DNA of 64,000 bases from Agapetus fuscipes (Eukaryota > Arthropoda > Insecta > Trichoptera > Glossosomatidae). The stretch covers positions 15,188,347 through 15,252,346 of the forward strand of contig OX637337.1 of NCBI GenBank assembly GCA_951799405.1. Reading direction: 5' to 3'. A model generated the notes under the pieces. The model searched no databases and was not told where the DNA came from. It saw only the letters and a list, made by a program, of their open reading frames with translations. The position numbers were made by a program, and so were the translations under genes. How positions within the stretch are numbered: the stretch's first letter is position 1; every line of letters starts with the position of its first letter. Below are positions 49,335 through 60,912 of the stretch, in pieces.

Positions 49335-50965
49335 ACTTGTATCAAGCCACCGTTCCACTGGGGATGGCCAGTACTTCTGCAGATGTGTCTCCACTTTGAT
49401 CTGCCCTTGCCTACTTCTTTCTTCTCGACATTCATCACTTTTCACTTTTTCTCTCTGCAGATTTCTGTCATTTGCGATCTCGTCTATTTGATGAATCCAT
49501 TCTTTCCGCGGTCTTAGCCTTCCACGCTTACCTTTGTCATTCCCTTTGTACTTTTTTTTTCAGTCATTCTAATCTAATCTAATCTAATCTAAGTTGCAAA
49601 GATATGTTACATTGGAGATTCACATTACATGCATTCTCACAACTAGACACGTACAAGTTCGCGCTTGCACATGCCTCATGTGAACCTACAACATAAAAAC
49701 CAAATCTCAAATGGACATACACCCTGCAACTCTTGCCGTCCTTCCCTGAGACAGGGGTGACATTGGCAAAGTGAACCATTTTTACAGCATGGGTGGTCAG
49801 CCGCATACCAACCTATAAGTCAAGGAACACACACACACGACAAATTACATTTTATACATCACTAAATAATAATATCCAAATACAAAATATCCATTTACAA
49901 ATAAAAACAAATTCCAATTTAATAAACCCTAGCCGCCAACATTACAGATCAACCGCCATTTCTTTCTGTCCTTACATACTTCTTTCATTTCCTCCAGAGT
50001 CATAATTTTCTTCATACAGGCTCTTCTTTTATTATGACTCTGGATATTCCATTCATTCGCAATTTCGGATATTTGGTCCATCCATACCTTTCTCGGTCTT
50101 CCTCTACCACGACATCCATCTATTCTACCAACATATACTTTCTTCGTCAGTCTTTCCTCATTCATTCTCTCCATATGCCCAAACCATCTTAACAAACTTC
50201 TTTTAATCTTCACTTTCACACTTTCTCTTGCACCACATTCTTCTCTTACAAAATCATTCCTCACCCTGTCACTCCGTTTTTTCCCAATCATACTTCTTAG
50301 AAAGTCCATTTCAACAGTATGGACTTTACTAATTTCACTTTCATTCACCGTCCAGGCCTCGCTTCCATACATCAAGGTGGGTAAAAGAATGCCACTGCGT
50401 ACCGCCAATCGAGCATTTTTAGATATGTTTTGATTTTTGGCGATACAAGCTGTGGCACCCAGTACACACCTGCCCTTCATTACTCTTCTTTCAAATTCAC
50501 CGGTCATTCTTCCATCTTTTTCAAACTTACTTCCCAGGTATACAAACTCATTTACGACATCAACATTCATTCCATTAATTTTAAATTCATAATTCATACT
50601 TTCATCATCTCTTTCAAAAATCAATACTTTCGTCTTACTTGCATTCAAATTCAGATGGTTACCTAACAAAGCTTCATTCAATCTAGAGAGCATTGTTTGC
50701 AATTCCACTGCTGAATCAGATACAAGAACTGCATCATCTGCATACAGTAGAACACTCACTTTGCTCTCTCATTCATTTTCCATTAATTCTAGATGCCCGA
50801 ACCATCTCATTATACTCATTTGTACTTGAACTCTCATATTGTAGTTTATACCGTACTCATTCATAGCCCAGTTATTTCGGACCCTGCTTTGGTTTCCATA
50901 CATTATTTTGTAAACGCCATGATTGAGTTTAAATGCAATGTACTCGTACTTGCTGTAGGTACCTA
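49335..50965 (-). pseudogene. Old LINE RT C-terminus (third family), split by LINE copy C
   Basis: Minus-strand pieces on both sides of 49568-50768: left, about 49560-49345, resembles SKGNDKGKRGRLRPRKEW, then a WRHICR-like end; right, about 50770-50960, resembles the preceding MRWFGHLELMEN-like segment with frame breaks. The insertion point interrupts a CATTCATTC run. Confidence 0.6.
49568..50768 (-). mobile_element. Young 5'-truncated LINE (copy C) with open RT frame
   Basis: The tail (49568-49830) has a clean (TTAGA)n run; the RT frame of 276 codons (50759-49929) begins at VLLYADDAVLVSD and is nearly identical to the last 276 codons of copy A. Only a few substitutions were seen (for example KL/NL after NHL). 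Such closeness implies recent activity of the family. Confidence 0.9.
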
Positions 50966-51925
50966 TTCTTTTTTTCTATTACAACATGGTGTCTGTTTTT
51001 TGTCATAATTAGTTTCGTGACTTAGTAATCTGTAACTTAATGAAACATGCAGATCATTTATTGGCAAGCGTGATGTTTAAAATCCAAAAATTACAATCGG
51101 TAATCCAGTTCAAAGTTTCCCTCGGCTGGATGACGTCACAGATTATTGCCCATCTATAATCTTGTAATGTTGTAATGATACATTGACATTCAAAATTAAT
51201 ATTAAATGCTTCGTTGTTAGTAGACACGTTTAAATTCGTGCTTACAAATCTAAATCCAAAATCTCAAAGTAACGTAAATCCTGCAACTTTTGCCGACCTA
51301 CCTGAAACAGGGGTGACATTGACTCCATCGACCGCATCGCCTTCTCACTAAAGTGTTTCTGGCTTTGTAACACAAAGGAGATAGGACCGTCTTGACCAGA
51401 GCTTGTATATCAGTGTGACAGTGTATATGTATATTGTATACGTTTCTTCTGTATAGTATGCATACGAAGTCGGCAAAAGCTCGGTTTATTTATAGAAAGC
51501 CTTTACGTTTGAGGCTAAAGCTCTTTGTCTGTTTGATTTCATTTCCATAATTATTCCAGATATAATGAATGTCTAGGCCGGTCTGTAGCCCAGGAGTTCA
51601 AGCTCTGGACTTATAATCGGTAGCAAGTTCGATTCCTGGCCAAACCTACTCAATTTTAAAGAATGAAAAAACGGATTTTACTGACCGTGCAAAAGAGAAG
51701 AACGATTTTCTCTACGTTTCGTCGGAGTCATATCCGACGTCCTCAGGAGACGTGTGTCCTCTACAAGGAGGAACCACGAACTGTAAACCTACTCAATTTT
51801 AAATTCCCAAAATACCAACACGATTCAACAATGGACCCTAAAACGGAAAACTGGCAACTAAATTATCCAATATACGGTGGTCGACCTTTTCCTAGAGTCC
51901 TCTGCCCTTAGCAATGTTTTACTTT
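50966..51925. other. Intergenic, with tail and SINE-head fragments
   Basis: About 51165-51325 is a diverged tail fragment (CCTGCAACTTTTGCCGACCT, GAAACAGGGGTGACATTGAC). About 51575-51655 is a tRNA-like head (GGCCGGTCTGTAGCCCAGGA, GCAAGTTCGATTCCTGG) without the family-1 body. No gene is seen. Confidence 0.5.
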
Positions 51926-52130
51926 ACTTAACCTATTTACTTTCTCCGGCTCACAAGCCTTGAGGCTCAGGGCCTCCCGCACTACAATCCTCCAGGACTC
52001 TCTGTCTTGTGCTGCTTCCCTCCATGGCCTCCTTAGTCCCAGGACTATCGCGTCAGCTTCGACATTGTCTGTCCACGGTATCCTGGGACGTCCGAGTGGT
52101 CTGAAATCTGTGGAAGACACCATCTAAGAC
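51926..52130 (-). pseudogene. RTE-like LINE RT C-terminal fragment
   Basis: Frame with LGRPRIPWTDNVEADAIVLG, RPWREAAQDRESWRIVVREA, the common end of RTE-like ORFs. It is related in type, not family, to 37800-38145. Confidence 0.75.
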
Positions 52131-52279
52131 ATCCTCTGTACGTACTCAGGTTAGTAATACACGAAATACTAATTGTATTTAAATCGATAAAAATGTAACA
52201 AATAAAATTAAAAAAAAAAAAAAAAAAAAATACTCACTCATAAAACAAAATAATTTAATTTAACAATAACCAAATCAAT

Positions 52280-52705
52280 TCAAGTGAATAAAAAATCTAA
52301 TGTTTTGTTTATTCCGCAATTGAAGAAATGCAAGCTGAAAGAGAATGTGAAAGTACCTAAGGTACAAAATAATGTGATGAGATGGTTTGGGGATGTGGAA
52401 AAAATGGATGATGAAAGAGTGACTAAGTGAATATGCAGAGGAAATACAAGAAAAAATGAATAAGAGAAATAAAATCGAAAGAACGAGAAAAGTACTCGTA
52501 CCTATAGCGGGTCAGATCGAAGACATCTGGCTGGTTCAGATTAAGGATTTTTTAAACAATGGAAGAAACAGTTTTTAAAAGCAGGAAATGTATGAAAAGT
52601 GTAATCGACACTTTTGAAATGGGTGTGCAAGGGAAATAAAGAATAGAGACAAATATTCAGAGACTCTGGCTACACTTAGCGGAATAACAGCAGAGTTCCA
52701 AGAAC
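52280..52705 (+). pseudogene. Decayed LINE RT C-terminus
   Basis: LKENVKVPKVQNNVMRWFGD, then MDDERVTK-stop, and the end block GACTCTGGCTACACTTAGCG. Parallel to 490-830 but with more stops. Confidence 0.65.
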
Positions 52706-53440
52706 TTTTAATCTTGACTACCTACTTCCTTTGACATAATATACTAATATACTCGTAGTAGGTAAGATGTTGTTGTCCTTATAAATCCATGGTCTTACTA
52801 CATGCATCTGATGTATATAATGTCATGAGGCTTTATATATAAAACAACACGTTCTGGACCAGTATTTATATAGGTACTTGTTTGGTAACAAAGACTCGGC
52901 ACGAGCCACGCTTGCGGCCATTTTGAAAAACAGCTCCATTTTCTTTCGCTATACATATAATATTATTATCGTCTCTGATATATCCAATACATTACTTACA
53001 ATATTATAACCTTCCACAGTAGGTACTATAGTATAATATGATATGCAATCTAAGTTGCAAGGATATAATTGTTGGAAAAACGTGAAAGTGTTTTCTTGGT
53101 AATAAATACAAACTCAAATAACGGCTATTTTTATCAAGATGGACGTATACCGAAGTGGTCGTATAGTAAATTTAAGTCCTCCCACCATTAGTTTGTTTTT
53201 GATGTTCTTTAATTTATTAAATGAGTCTTGTAGGCGTCCTGATTATAACTCCTTACCCACAAGTTTTAAAAATACATTTATACTTAACCATAGCGTCTAC
53301 CAAAAAATATATGGAAAATAAATTACAGCGCCTCTAGCGGATGTTTTGAATTTTATACATTTTTTGTAAAACTATTTGGTTGAGTTGAAATGTGATGTAT
53401 TATAATATTTGGGGTACTGTTTGCAAGTCCTATACATTGT
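52706..53440. other. AT-rich intergenic sequence
   Basis: No gene is seen. About 53290-53350 carries a dispersed motif (ATATATGGAAAATAAATTAC, AGCGCCTCTAGCGG) that recurs near 43750, 46395, 55525 and 59530, so it is part of an unrecognised repeat. Confidence 0.4.
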
Positions 53441-53447
53441 GGTGTCT

Positions 53448-53560
53448 CTTGTTACTTGCACAAATTACTTGTTACTTGCACTTGAAAAACTGTTGCTTAC
53501 TTGCACAAATTACTTGTTACTTGCACTTGAAAAACTGTTGCTTACTTGCAAGTGAAAGCG
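53448..53560. repeat. 44-bp tandem repeat, about 2.3 units
   Basis: CAAATTACTTGTTACTTGCA starts at 53461 and 53505, with the unit continuing CTTGAAAAACTGTTGCTTAC. The third unit is partial. Confidence 0.8.
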
Positions 53561-54840
53561 AATCACCTATGCGGTGTTGATATAGCATCGTTTAAGTTTT
53601 CATACATATTGTTAAAATAGTATCTTCTCCTTGTGGCTCTTCAGTGAAGATTGGCAATCATCCATATACCTCAATGCAATCATCACAACACTTTTCACTT
53701 CTGTCCTTCGATACTGCTACACGAATGAGGGATCTTGAGGTTTGTCAAACCATTGTCTCAAATTCTTCAACCAAGATGTTCTCCTTTGACATGTATCCCT
53801 TCGTTACTGTAGGTATTGTTAAGTTTTTACGCGGGTTATATTTAATCAAAACTGCGGTGATTTATTTTACATAAGACACTAAGGCCTATCGTATCAATTA
53901 GCGTAAGGCCGGCCCCCTTACCTATAAAAATAACACACTCGATTCAGAAACAGAGTCACTTTGAGATGTTGGAAATAATATTTCTCATTATGTGACTGAA
54001 GTAAAGCAATTTTAGCATTTATACCGGTATACGGTCACCAGAAGTTTATCTCTGGTACAGGAAAGAACCTCGGCATTTATGACTCCATCCATCCAGGAGA
54101 TTTTTAGCATCCGACGGTACACCCACATTTCAAAGGCAGTGTTTTTTTTTATATCGATGCAATGGGTCTACGTGTCCACCCTTCCATGTCAGAGTGCAAA
54201 TCAAATAATGAAATAGTATGGTTGAGAGAAACGTCAATGTTCAAATCTGGCAAGATCGCAACTCAAGGACAAAATTGGCGTAGTTTAAAAAAACATTCTG
54301 CTCTAGAGTCTAGATGAAAAAATCTGCAGCTGTTAAAAAATACGCTTACATGTGTTTCGACCGAAACGAACGAGGACAATGTGGTCCACACATTTCTTCT
54401 GATCTTTTGCGCCTCTTCAGTGAAGATTGGCGATCATCATAAACATTTGCATCTGCGATACTGCGGCACGAAAGAGGGATCTTGTGCTTCTGTCAAAAGA
54501 TGTTCTACTTCGACCTGGAGCTCGTCTTGCTTGTATGATGAGATGCAGGAGTGACTACTTCTCATTTCTCATCCACAGGCACATTTGACATGCACGCGGC
54601 CTGATTGCTAGGGGTCTGGCTAAAACACGACGTTTGTAAATAGTAACGCTTGCCCGCCGAGAAATGGAATATCCGTTCCGGTAATGTTTCAAGTCCATTG
54701 CACCTACCAGGGACGTGCATCCCATTTGGCAGAGCGCATGGGAGTGTTTGTTAGATGAATATCAAAATAAGCCTGGGACGACATCGAACCCGGGATCTTT
54801 TTTAAGAATCCTCTGTTGGAAATTGCCTACATTTCAGAGA
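53561..54840. other. Intergenic with a repeated motif
   Basis: The stretch CTTCAGTGAAGATTGGC then a ...GCTACACGAATGAGGGATC-type block at about 53639-53790 recurs at about 54414-54520. This indicates an old dispersed element with both copies in the same orientation. A fragment of SINE family 2 end lies at about 53900-53935. No gene is seen. Confidence 0.4.
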
Positions 54841-54842
54841 AT

Positions 54843-55320
54843 CTAGAGGTCTACGATACTTGTTGTAGTGCCGCAGAGGTGTTGGTGATGTGGCGGTTGA
54901 TGACCTGATCCTTTATAGCAGGGTTGTTAGTTACATAGTGCCGTGTTTGTTGTATTGCCATGGTTTTTCTCTTTTTTGTATTTCTGTCTGCGGCTAGCAA
55001 GTCGGATAACGTAAAATGATGTCTGTATTCCAGGAGCGATAATCTCATGCAGGCACATGTATCAGGATGATTTATTTGGTGAGAGCTGGTTTATGTGAAT
55101 CATACCTCAAGAGCCTACTGCGAACTAAGTCATTGCTATAGAAAGCGCCAATTCTCAATCAAGTCCTAGTTGCTGTATAGCTGGCAAATAAAGTTTTCAA
55201 CCAAGCGAAGAGCTCACTTGAAAATGAAATGATAATTTTTATGCTCCGCCAAGAATTGAACTCACAACCTTCAGTGTATGAGTCCATAGCCTTAACCAGC
55301 AGACTACAGACCGGTCAGTG
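54843..55320 (-). mobile_element. SINE family 1, with an old LINE piece between its parts
   Basis: The 3' end block (CTTGTTGTAGTGCCGCAGAG) is at 54858-54880, the body (ATTTATTTGGTGAGAGCTGG) at 55067 onward, and the head (CTCCGCCAAGAATTGAACTC ... CAGACTACAGACCGGTC) ends at about 55318. The piece at 54890-55060 (CCTGATCCTTTATAGCAGGG) matches the Jockey-like remnant type at 10005. Confidence 0.65.
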
Positions 55321-55739
55321 ACTGCATTGAGTCTGTATCACAGTGATACTGTTTGTTATGATGATTTCATCGTTCTCCGGCCTTGTCTGTGAAAATTGAT
55401 TTAGTTACACGGTCTGTGCCTTTCATAACTCGGCCACTGACGTTTCTTTATTCTCCTCTACTGTACCCCAAGTATAAAATATTGCAGAAGTACTCAACCA
55501 TCGCGTTAACGCCATTAACAGAAAATATTCATGGAATATACAACAGCGCCTCTAGTGAGTGTTATAATTTATATATTTTTATTGTTTACGCGATGGTTTA
55601 GTATCTACTTACATAATGCTTTATTCTCGGAGTACGGATCTCTAGATCACGTCCCATTCATTTCTTCGTCTATACCAGTGACTGTCAAACTTTTTTTGCT
55701 GAAAAACACTTAAAAAAGTCATGTATTTTATTAATTTCA

Positions 55740-56310
55740 TTCCTTGTCTCGGCTGGTCGCTATCCTCTTGTAAAGGCAGTGCCTTGTTGTGCTAGCTATT
55801 TGTCATGTTTGGCCGCCATCCTCTTGTAAAGGCAGTGCCTTATCGTGCTAGCCGTTTGTATCTGCTGGTCGCTTTCCTCTTGTAAACATAGACATTGCCA
55901 TATTGTGCTAGCCATTTATCTCTGCTGGTCACCATAATCTTGTAAAGGCAGTGCCTTATTGTGCTAGCCATTTGTATCTGCTGGTCGCTTTCCTCTTGTA
56001 AACATAGACATTGCCATATTGTGCTAGCCATTTATCTCTGCTGGTCACCATAATCTTGTAAAGGCAGTGCCTTATTGTGCTAGCCGTTTGTATCTGCTGG
56101 TCGCTTTCCTCTTGTAAACATAGACATTGCCATATTGTGCTAGCCATTTATCTCTGCTGGTCACCATAATCTTGTAAAGGCAGTGCCTTATTGTGCTAGC
56201 CATTTGTATCTGCTGGTCGCTTTCCTCTTGTAAACATAGACATTGCCATATTGTGCTAGCCATTTATCTCTGCTGGTCACCATAATCTTGTAAAGGCAGT
56301 GCTTTGTGTA
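55740..56310. repeat. 116-bp minisatellite, about 4.5 units
   Basis: The unit carries CTGGTCGCTTTCCTCTTGTA (at 55865, 55981, 56097, 56213), ACATAGACATTGCCATATTG and GGCAGTGCCTTATTGTGCTA. Each unit is itself two diverged half-units of about 58 bases, so the array grew by dimer amplification. Minus-strand ORFs of 63 codons are a by-product. No gene. Confidence 0.9.
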
Positions 56311-57080
56311 CCTACTATTTGTCCGTACCATCGCCATCTTGTACAGGCACAGTTTTTTCTAGCTTTTTGTCTTTGATGATCGCCATCTTTTGTTTGAAAT
56401 CTTGAAAGTATGAAATTATGGTACCTTGGCACACAGTTTTTCAGCCTCTGAATCCATATCTCCACAATTTTTAAGCCAGACCCGACACGCTTGGTTCAGT
56501 TATAGCTCTATTATGAAGTCTACTGCTGGAAGCGGACACAGAAGTGTTCTATGATTATTTATACCTCCATTCATCGGAGAAAATAGTTCAGCAGTATCAC
56601 AAACAGTAATGCTTATAATAACTGTTCATAATATTGAGATGATCAGGCATGTCAAACATGGTTCAAATAGGCTCTGTCTGCAATAACTCAAATAATAGAG
56701 TGTGTACTGTATGTAGATTGTAGTTATATTTAAAAATCAAATTGTATGCGATTTTTTTTGGATATTTTCATTGAATACAGTTTTTTCTTTTTGTCCTTTG
56801 TTCATTTTTTAAATAAAAGTCTATTTTAATTTTTGAATAATGCCTATTTGTATAAAGCACTCTATTCAAAAATTTCATTTAGGTACTTAAAAAAAACAAT
56901 TAACTGGCTTTGCTTAAAAAACAAAGTCTTTTGAAATAAATTCACAAAGGTTGCCATTTCTATAAGTAGGTTATCGGTGTCAGAGACAAAGACATTTTTT
57001 AAATTATAATTTATAAAAATACAAATAAACCGTTTTTTGCATCATTAAATGAGAGATCTGTACCTACCTATATTTCTAAG
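56311..57080. other. AT-rich intergenic sequence
   Basis: Nothing is recognised beyond the tail end of the 116-bp array. Confidence 0.4.
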
Positions 57081-57082
57081 CC

Positions 57083-57352
57083 CAATCTAATCTAATCTTA
57101 ATCTAAGCTGAAAAGATATGTATCATTTGAGATTCATATTAAATGCATTCCCGCAAGCAGACACGCATAATTTCGCGCTCACACATGCCGCATCTGGACC
57201 TACAATATAAAAAAACCCAGTCTCAAATGAACATAAGCCCTGCAACTCTTGCCGGCCTTCCCTGAAACAGGGGTGACATTGGCAACGTGAACCATTTTTT
57301 ACAGTATGGGTGGTCAACCTCATACCAACCTAAAATAATAGTCAAGGAATAA
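57083..57352 (-). repeat. LINE 3'-tail repeat
   Basis: ATCTAATCTAATCTTAATCT end, GCATTCCCGCAAGCAGACAC, CTTGCCGGCCTTCCCTGAAA, then CAACCTAAAATAATAGTCAAG with a small insertion in the terminal block. Confidence 0.85.
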
Positions 57353-57994
57353 TTCAATACTTTGTGAAAATCATAGACTTGTAATTTGTAACAGATTATA
57401 CACTAATTGAATAATAAGTTCGCTTAAATTAATGGCAAAAAAAATGACATTACACCGCGGGGTTGCTAGGAAAAAGGATAACTAAAATTTTGTTACTTGT
57501 TTGCCAAGGACCCCAGTTACATAGATGTGAGCCGTGCATACATATGTGCAGCGAGAAATGGAACATCCGTTTTGGTGATGTTCCGAGTCCATTTACGTAT
57601 GAAGTACATATTTTATTGTAGAATTGTGAATTCTGGATCTGTTTTATTCGTTTTAATGAATACTTTTCATCATTGTTGTTATTAATTGTAAACTTGTAAA
57701 AGGAACGTGATTTCTCGCATGGGTCCCGTGGGAGAATAAAAAATACATTTTTAATACAATTGAATTATGTAATTAGAATCATGTTTTTATCAAATGTACG
57801 ATTGCGGTAACTTTTCAAAAAGCTCTCAGAACTTTGGTTGACGTGTGGAGATAAAAAAAATGAAACGAACCGACGTTTTTTTTAAAAAGTTGAAAGTAAT
57901 TTTCATTTATGATTTTTTTTAACCATTGGATTTGAAAACGGGTCGGTATTTAAAAAAGTTCTTAGCGTTAAGCACTTAAAAACGCATCTAAGGT

Positions 57995-58155
57995 GCGCAT
58001 ATTGTGCATCTTCTTACCGCGGGTCGCATGCGTTGTGTGGAATCTATTTATTTTTACAAGTAAGGGACCGGCCTTACTCCGACCACTTCAGTTGAAGTGT
58101 GGGTTTCCCAACTACCGAGGAGACTGGTTCACATTTATTGTGAAGGCTGTAATAA
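57995..58155 (-). mobile_element. SINE family 2 body fragment
   Basis: AGGTGCGCATATTGTGCATC, GGACCGGCCTTACTCCGACC, CAGTTGAAGTGTGGGTTTCC, TATTGTGAAGGCTG. It stops where SINE family 1 begins. Confidence 0.65.
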
Positions 58156-58184
58156 TAATAATAATTTTAGGATCATCGATAATG

Positions 58185-58482
58185 ATTAGGATGATTTATT
58201 TGGTGAGCGCTGTTTTTGTGTGTATCACACCTCAAGAGCCCTCTGCGAGCTTGGTCGTCACTGTAGAAAGCGCAAATTCTCAAGCAAGACCCAGTTGTTG
58301 TAAGGTTGGATGGACCTTTCAGTGACCGGTCTTTGGTAAAGGTTTATGAATTTTTCAACCCAGCGAAACGCACATTTGGAAATATAAATGTTATATTTTT
58401 TGTGCTCCGCCGGGATTCTAATCCACAACCTTCCATTTACGAGTCCGAAGTGTTGCCACTGGACTACGGATCGATCCAAGAA
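58185..58482 (-). mobile_element. SINE family 1, near full length
   Basis: Same sequence as the copy left of the assembly gap (11545-11760) and continuing into its head: GCTCCGCCGGGATTCTAATC, GTCCGAAGTGTTGCCACTGG, ACTACGGATCGATCC. It shows what the gap is likely to contain. The 5S-derived copy follows immediately. Confidence 0.85.
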
Positions 58483-58485
58483 AAA

Positions 58486-58600
58486 CCAACAACACGCGGT
58501 GTACCTGAGCAGTCACCTATCCGGGTAGCATCCGCGCCCAATGTTGCTTAACTTCGGTAATCTGATGAGAACCGGTGCTTTCAACATGGTATCGTCGTTG
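58486..58600 (-). pseudogene. 5S rRNA-derived copy
   Basis: On the minus strand: CAACGACGATACCATGTTGA, CACCGGTTCTCATCAGATTA, CCGAAGTTAAGCAACATTGG, GCGCGG..., GATAGGTGACTGCTCAGGTA, CACCGCGTGTTGTTGG, then TTTTT. This is the full length and order of a 5S rRNA including the internal promoter A box (GTTAAGCAAC) and a T-run terminator. Changes at normally fixed positions (for example CAGATTA for CCGATCA) mark it as a pseudogene or the head of a 5S-derived SINE. It sits directly upstream of the tRNA head of a SINE on the same strand. Confidence 0.85.
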
Positions 58601-58629
58601 ACTTTATTTAGTTTATGTTATTTTAGGCT

Positions 58630-58740
58630 TGAAAGATACACAAAAACGGAAAATCATTTCTGACACCCTTGATGTGAGTCGAACTCTAACTCTCGGCATA
58701 AAATTAACTGAACTATCGACCGGAGTATAACATTTAAACT
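58630..58740 (-). mobile_element. SINE family 2 head-region fragment
   Basis: GGAAAATCATTTCTGACACC, GTGAGTCGAACTCTAACTCT, AACTGAACTATCGACCGGA: the head and adjacent block of family 2 in reverse, with a broken B box. Confidence 0.6.
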
Positions 58741-59195
58741 GAAAATATTAAGTAATATTAAATTGATTAGTGACGGTCTTGTTAATACAATTTCACAACA
58801 TCACAGAGAGCAAGGGTGAGGGTGAGTGAGGTTGTGTAATGGATCTTGTATTTAAATTCTGTTAAATTGCCTCAGCTGAGCGGTGTGAGGAAGCCCACCT
58901 TAAAATGACTTGTCACAAAAATGATTTTATCGTTTATTATCTGTTGAGTTACATCTACATTCCATGAGTAATTCATTTTATCATAGTATAATATAAAGGG
59001 CAAGATCTGGTTCATATTTAAATGTCATGTGAACAGCTTACCTGCCTTACCGCTAATTAGGTACTTCTATATCACATTTCTAGTTATTTATAATGATTAT
59101 ATCTATCTATGTACCACAAATACCAGTACCCTGGCCCCCGAGTACAAAGCATTGCGTGAATCTCACATCGACTACGTAAATAATAAACGTATGGA
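58741..59195. other. Intergenic sequence
   Basis: Nothing is recognised. Confidence 0.35.
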
Positions 59196-59199
59196 ATAT

Positions 59200-59520
59200 T
59201 TGGCCGGTCCGTAGTCCAGTGGCAACACTTCGGACTCGTAAATGGAAGCTCAAAAAATATACTTACCAGTTATATTTTCAAATGTGCTCTTAGCTGGGTT
59301 GAAAAATTCACAAAACCTTTACCTCAGACCGGTCACTAAAGGTCCATCCAGCCGTACTGGGTTATCCGTACCTAACTGGGTCTTGCTTGAGAATTGGCGC
59401 TTTGTTGCGATGACCAAGCTTGTAAACAACACCTCTGCGGCACTACAACAAGTGTCAGACACCCCTAGAGTCTCTGAAATCTAGTAAGTCTCCCGCACAG
59501 GATTTCTTTTAAATATAAAA
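59200..59520 (+). mobile_element. SINE family 1 with internal head deletion
   Basis: TTGGCCGGTCCGTAGTCCAG, GGCAACACTTCGGACTCGTA, then directly CTCAAAAAATATACTTACC: the B box and its flanks are deleted, so it could not be transcribed by Pol III. The body continues to TCTAGTAAGTCTCCCGCACA. Confidence 0.8.
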
Positions 59521-59737
59521 AAAAATACGACGGTGCTTCTAGTGAGTGTTTAGAATTTAGTTTCGATTTTTTTTTTTCTTCATAATTTTGATCTGCGATG
59601 TTGGCGGCTAGGGCTCTTCATTTTGATTTCAATTTAATTTAGTTTTAAGGAAGGTACCTAATTTACATTTAGTGTATTTTATTGTTTTTTTGTTAGCTCC
59701 TAGTCCACTTCGCAATAAATATATTTTGTTCCTTTCG

Positions 59738-59985
59738 TACAGTGGTATGAGGTTGACCCCCATGCTGTAAAAACTTGATGAAATTTGCCCTTGTCACCCC
59801 TATTTCAGGGAAGGTCAGCAAGAGTTGCAGGACTTTATTCGAGATTGGGTTTTTGATGTTGTAAGTCCACATGCGGTGTGTGTAAGGGCGAACTTACAGG
59901 TGTCTGCTTGTAGGAATGCATGTAATATGACTCTTAAATGTAGTATTTCTTTGCAACTTAGATTATATATAATAGATTATAGAAT
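59738..59985 (+). repeat. LINE 3'-tail repeat, diverged
   Basis: GTGGTATGAGGTTGACCCCC, ATTTCAGGGAAGGTCAGCAA, GGCGAACTTACAGGTGTCTG, TTTCTTTGCAACTTAGATTA. Confidence 0.8.
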
Positions 59986-60294
59986 CACTTATCGAAAGAT
60001 CTAAATCAAGAGAAATTAGAGGACAAAAAGTCACAAGGGAAAAAATTTAAAAATAATTCTTTCGATGTAGCTTTATTTCAAGAGCTTTAGCCTTGGGCAT
60101 GACGACTTACACTTTAAAAATGTTGTGGGTAACATAACACCGTGGTCCAAAGGCATAAGTGGATGGGGAACAGAAAGCAACTTGAGCGAGGACGTTATTA
60201 GGGCACTTGAAACTAAAATATCTTCCAGCATACAAACATCTCAAGTGGTCTACATACAAAGCTATTTTTATATTTATTTAAATTTAATTAACGT

Positions 60295-60470
60295 ATTGAA
60301 ATGAAAGAAGTAATGTAAGGACAGAAAGAAATGGCGGCTAATCTGTATAGTTGATTTGTAATGTTTCGTAATTTTATAATTTCATAATTTTATGTACGGG
60401 AATGCATTTAGTATGAATCTTAAGTGATATATATCTTTGCAGCTTAGATTAGATTAGATTAGATGTATAT
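60295..60470 (+). pseudogene. LINE RT end and truncated tail with (TTAGA)n
   Basis: About 60303-60345 corresponds to the EMKEVCKDRKKWR end with a stop. After a jump it continues as the last part of a tail (GGGAATGCATTTAGTATGAA, CTTTGCAGCTTAGATTAGAT). Confidence 0.65.
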
Positions 60471-60547
60471 ATTTTTTTTGTATACCTATTGACTTTTTTG
60501 TATAGTTTATTTTTATATGTTTGAATGTTATTTATTATTTGTATTCC

Positions 60548-60692
60548 TTGACTTATAGGTTGGTAAAAAATGGTTTACTTTTCACTTGTCACCCCTGTTT
60601 CAGGGAAGGTCGGCAAAAGTATATCTATTTGAGGTTTGGATTTTAATTTGTAAGTGCACATTCAGCATTTGTAAGCGCAAACTAACGCATCA
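60548..60692 (+). repeat. LINE 3'-tail fragment
   Basis: CCTTGACTTATAGGTTGGTA, TGTCACCCCTGTTTCAGGGA, AAGGTCGGCAAAAGTATATC, ending at GCGCAAACTAACGCATCAG. Confidence 0.7.
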
Positions 60693-60912
60693 GAACGCCT
60701 GAAAAACACGCTGAGGAGGCCCATCGCAGATAATGGGCGAAACGTCCGGAAAAAGTGAAACAAACTTCCGTATAGAACACGGCTACACAACCCGAATTTT
60801 TTTTAAGATGTCTGTTTGTGAGCATGTATTTGATATGAGATTACTTTATAGAAATACTGTGGAACATGAAAATCTTTTTCAGAATTTATTCCAACCGAGA
60901 CCAATGTATAGA

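Noticed and set aside
55840..56263. Three overlapping 63-codon minus-strand ORFs (MASTIWQCLCLQEESDQQIQ type)
   Set aside because: Generated by the 116-bp minisatellite; identical frames recur at the repeat period.
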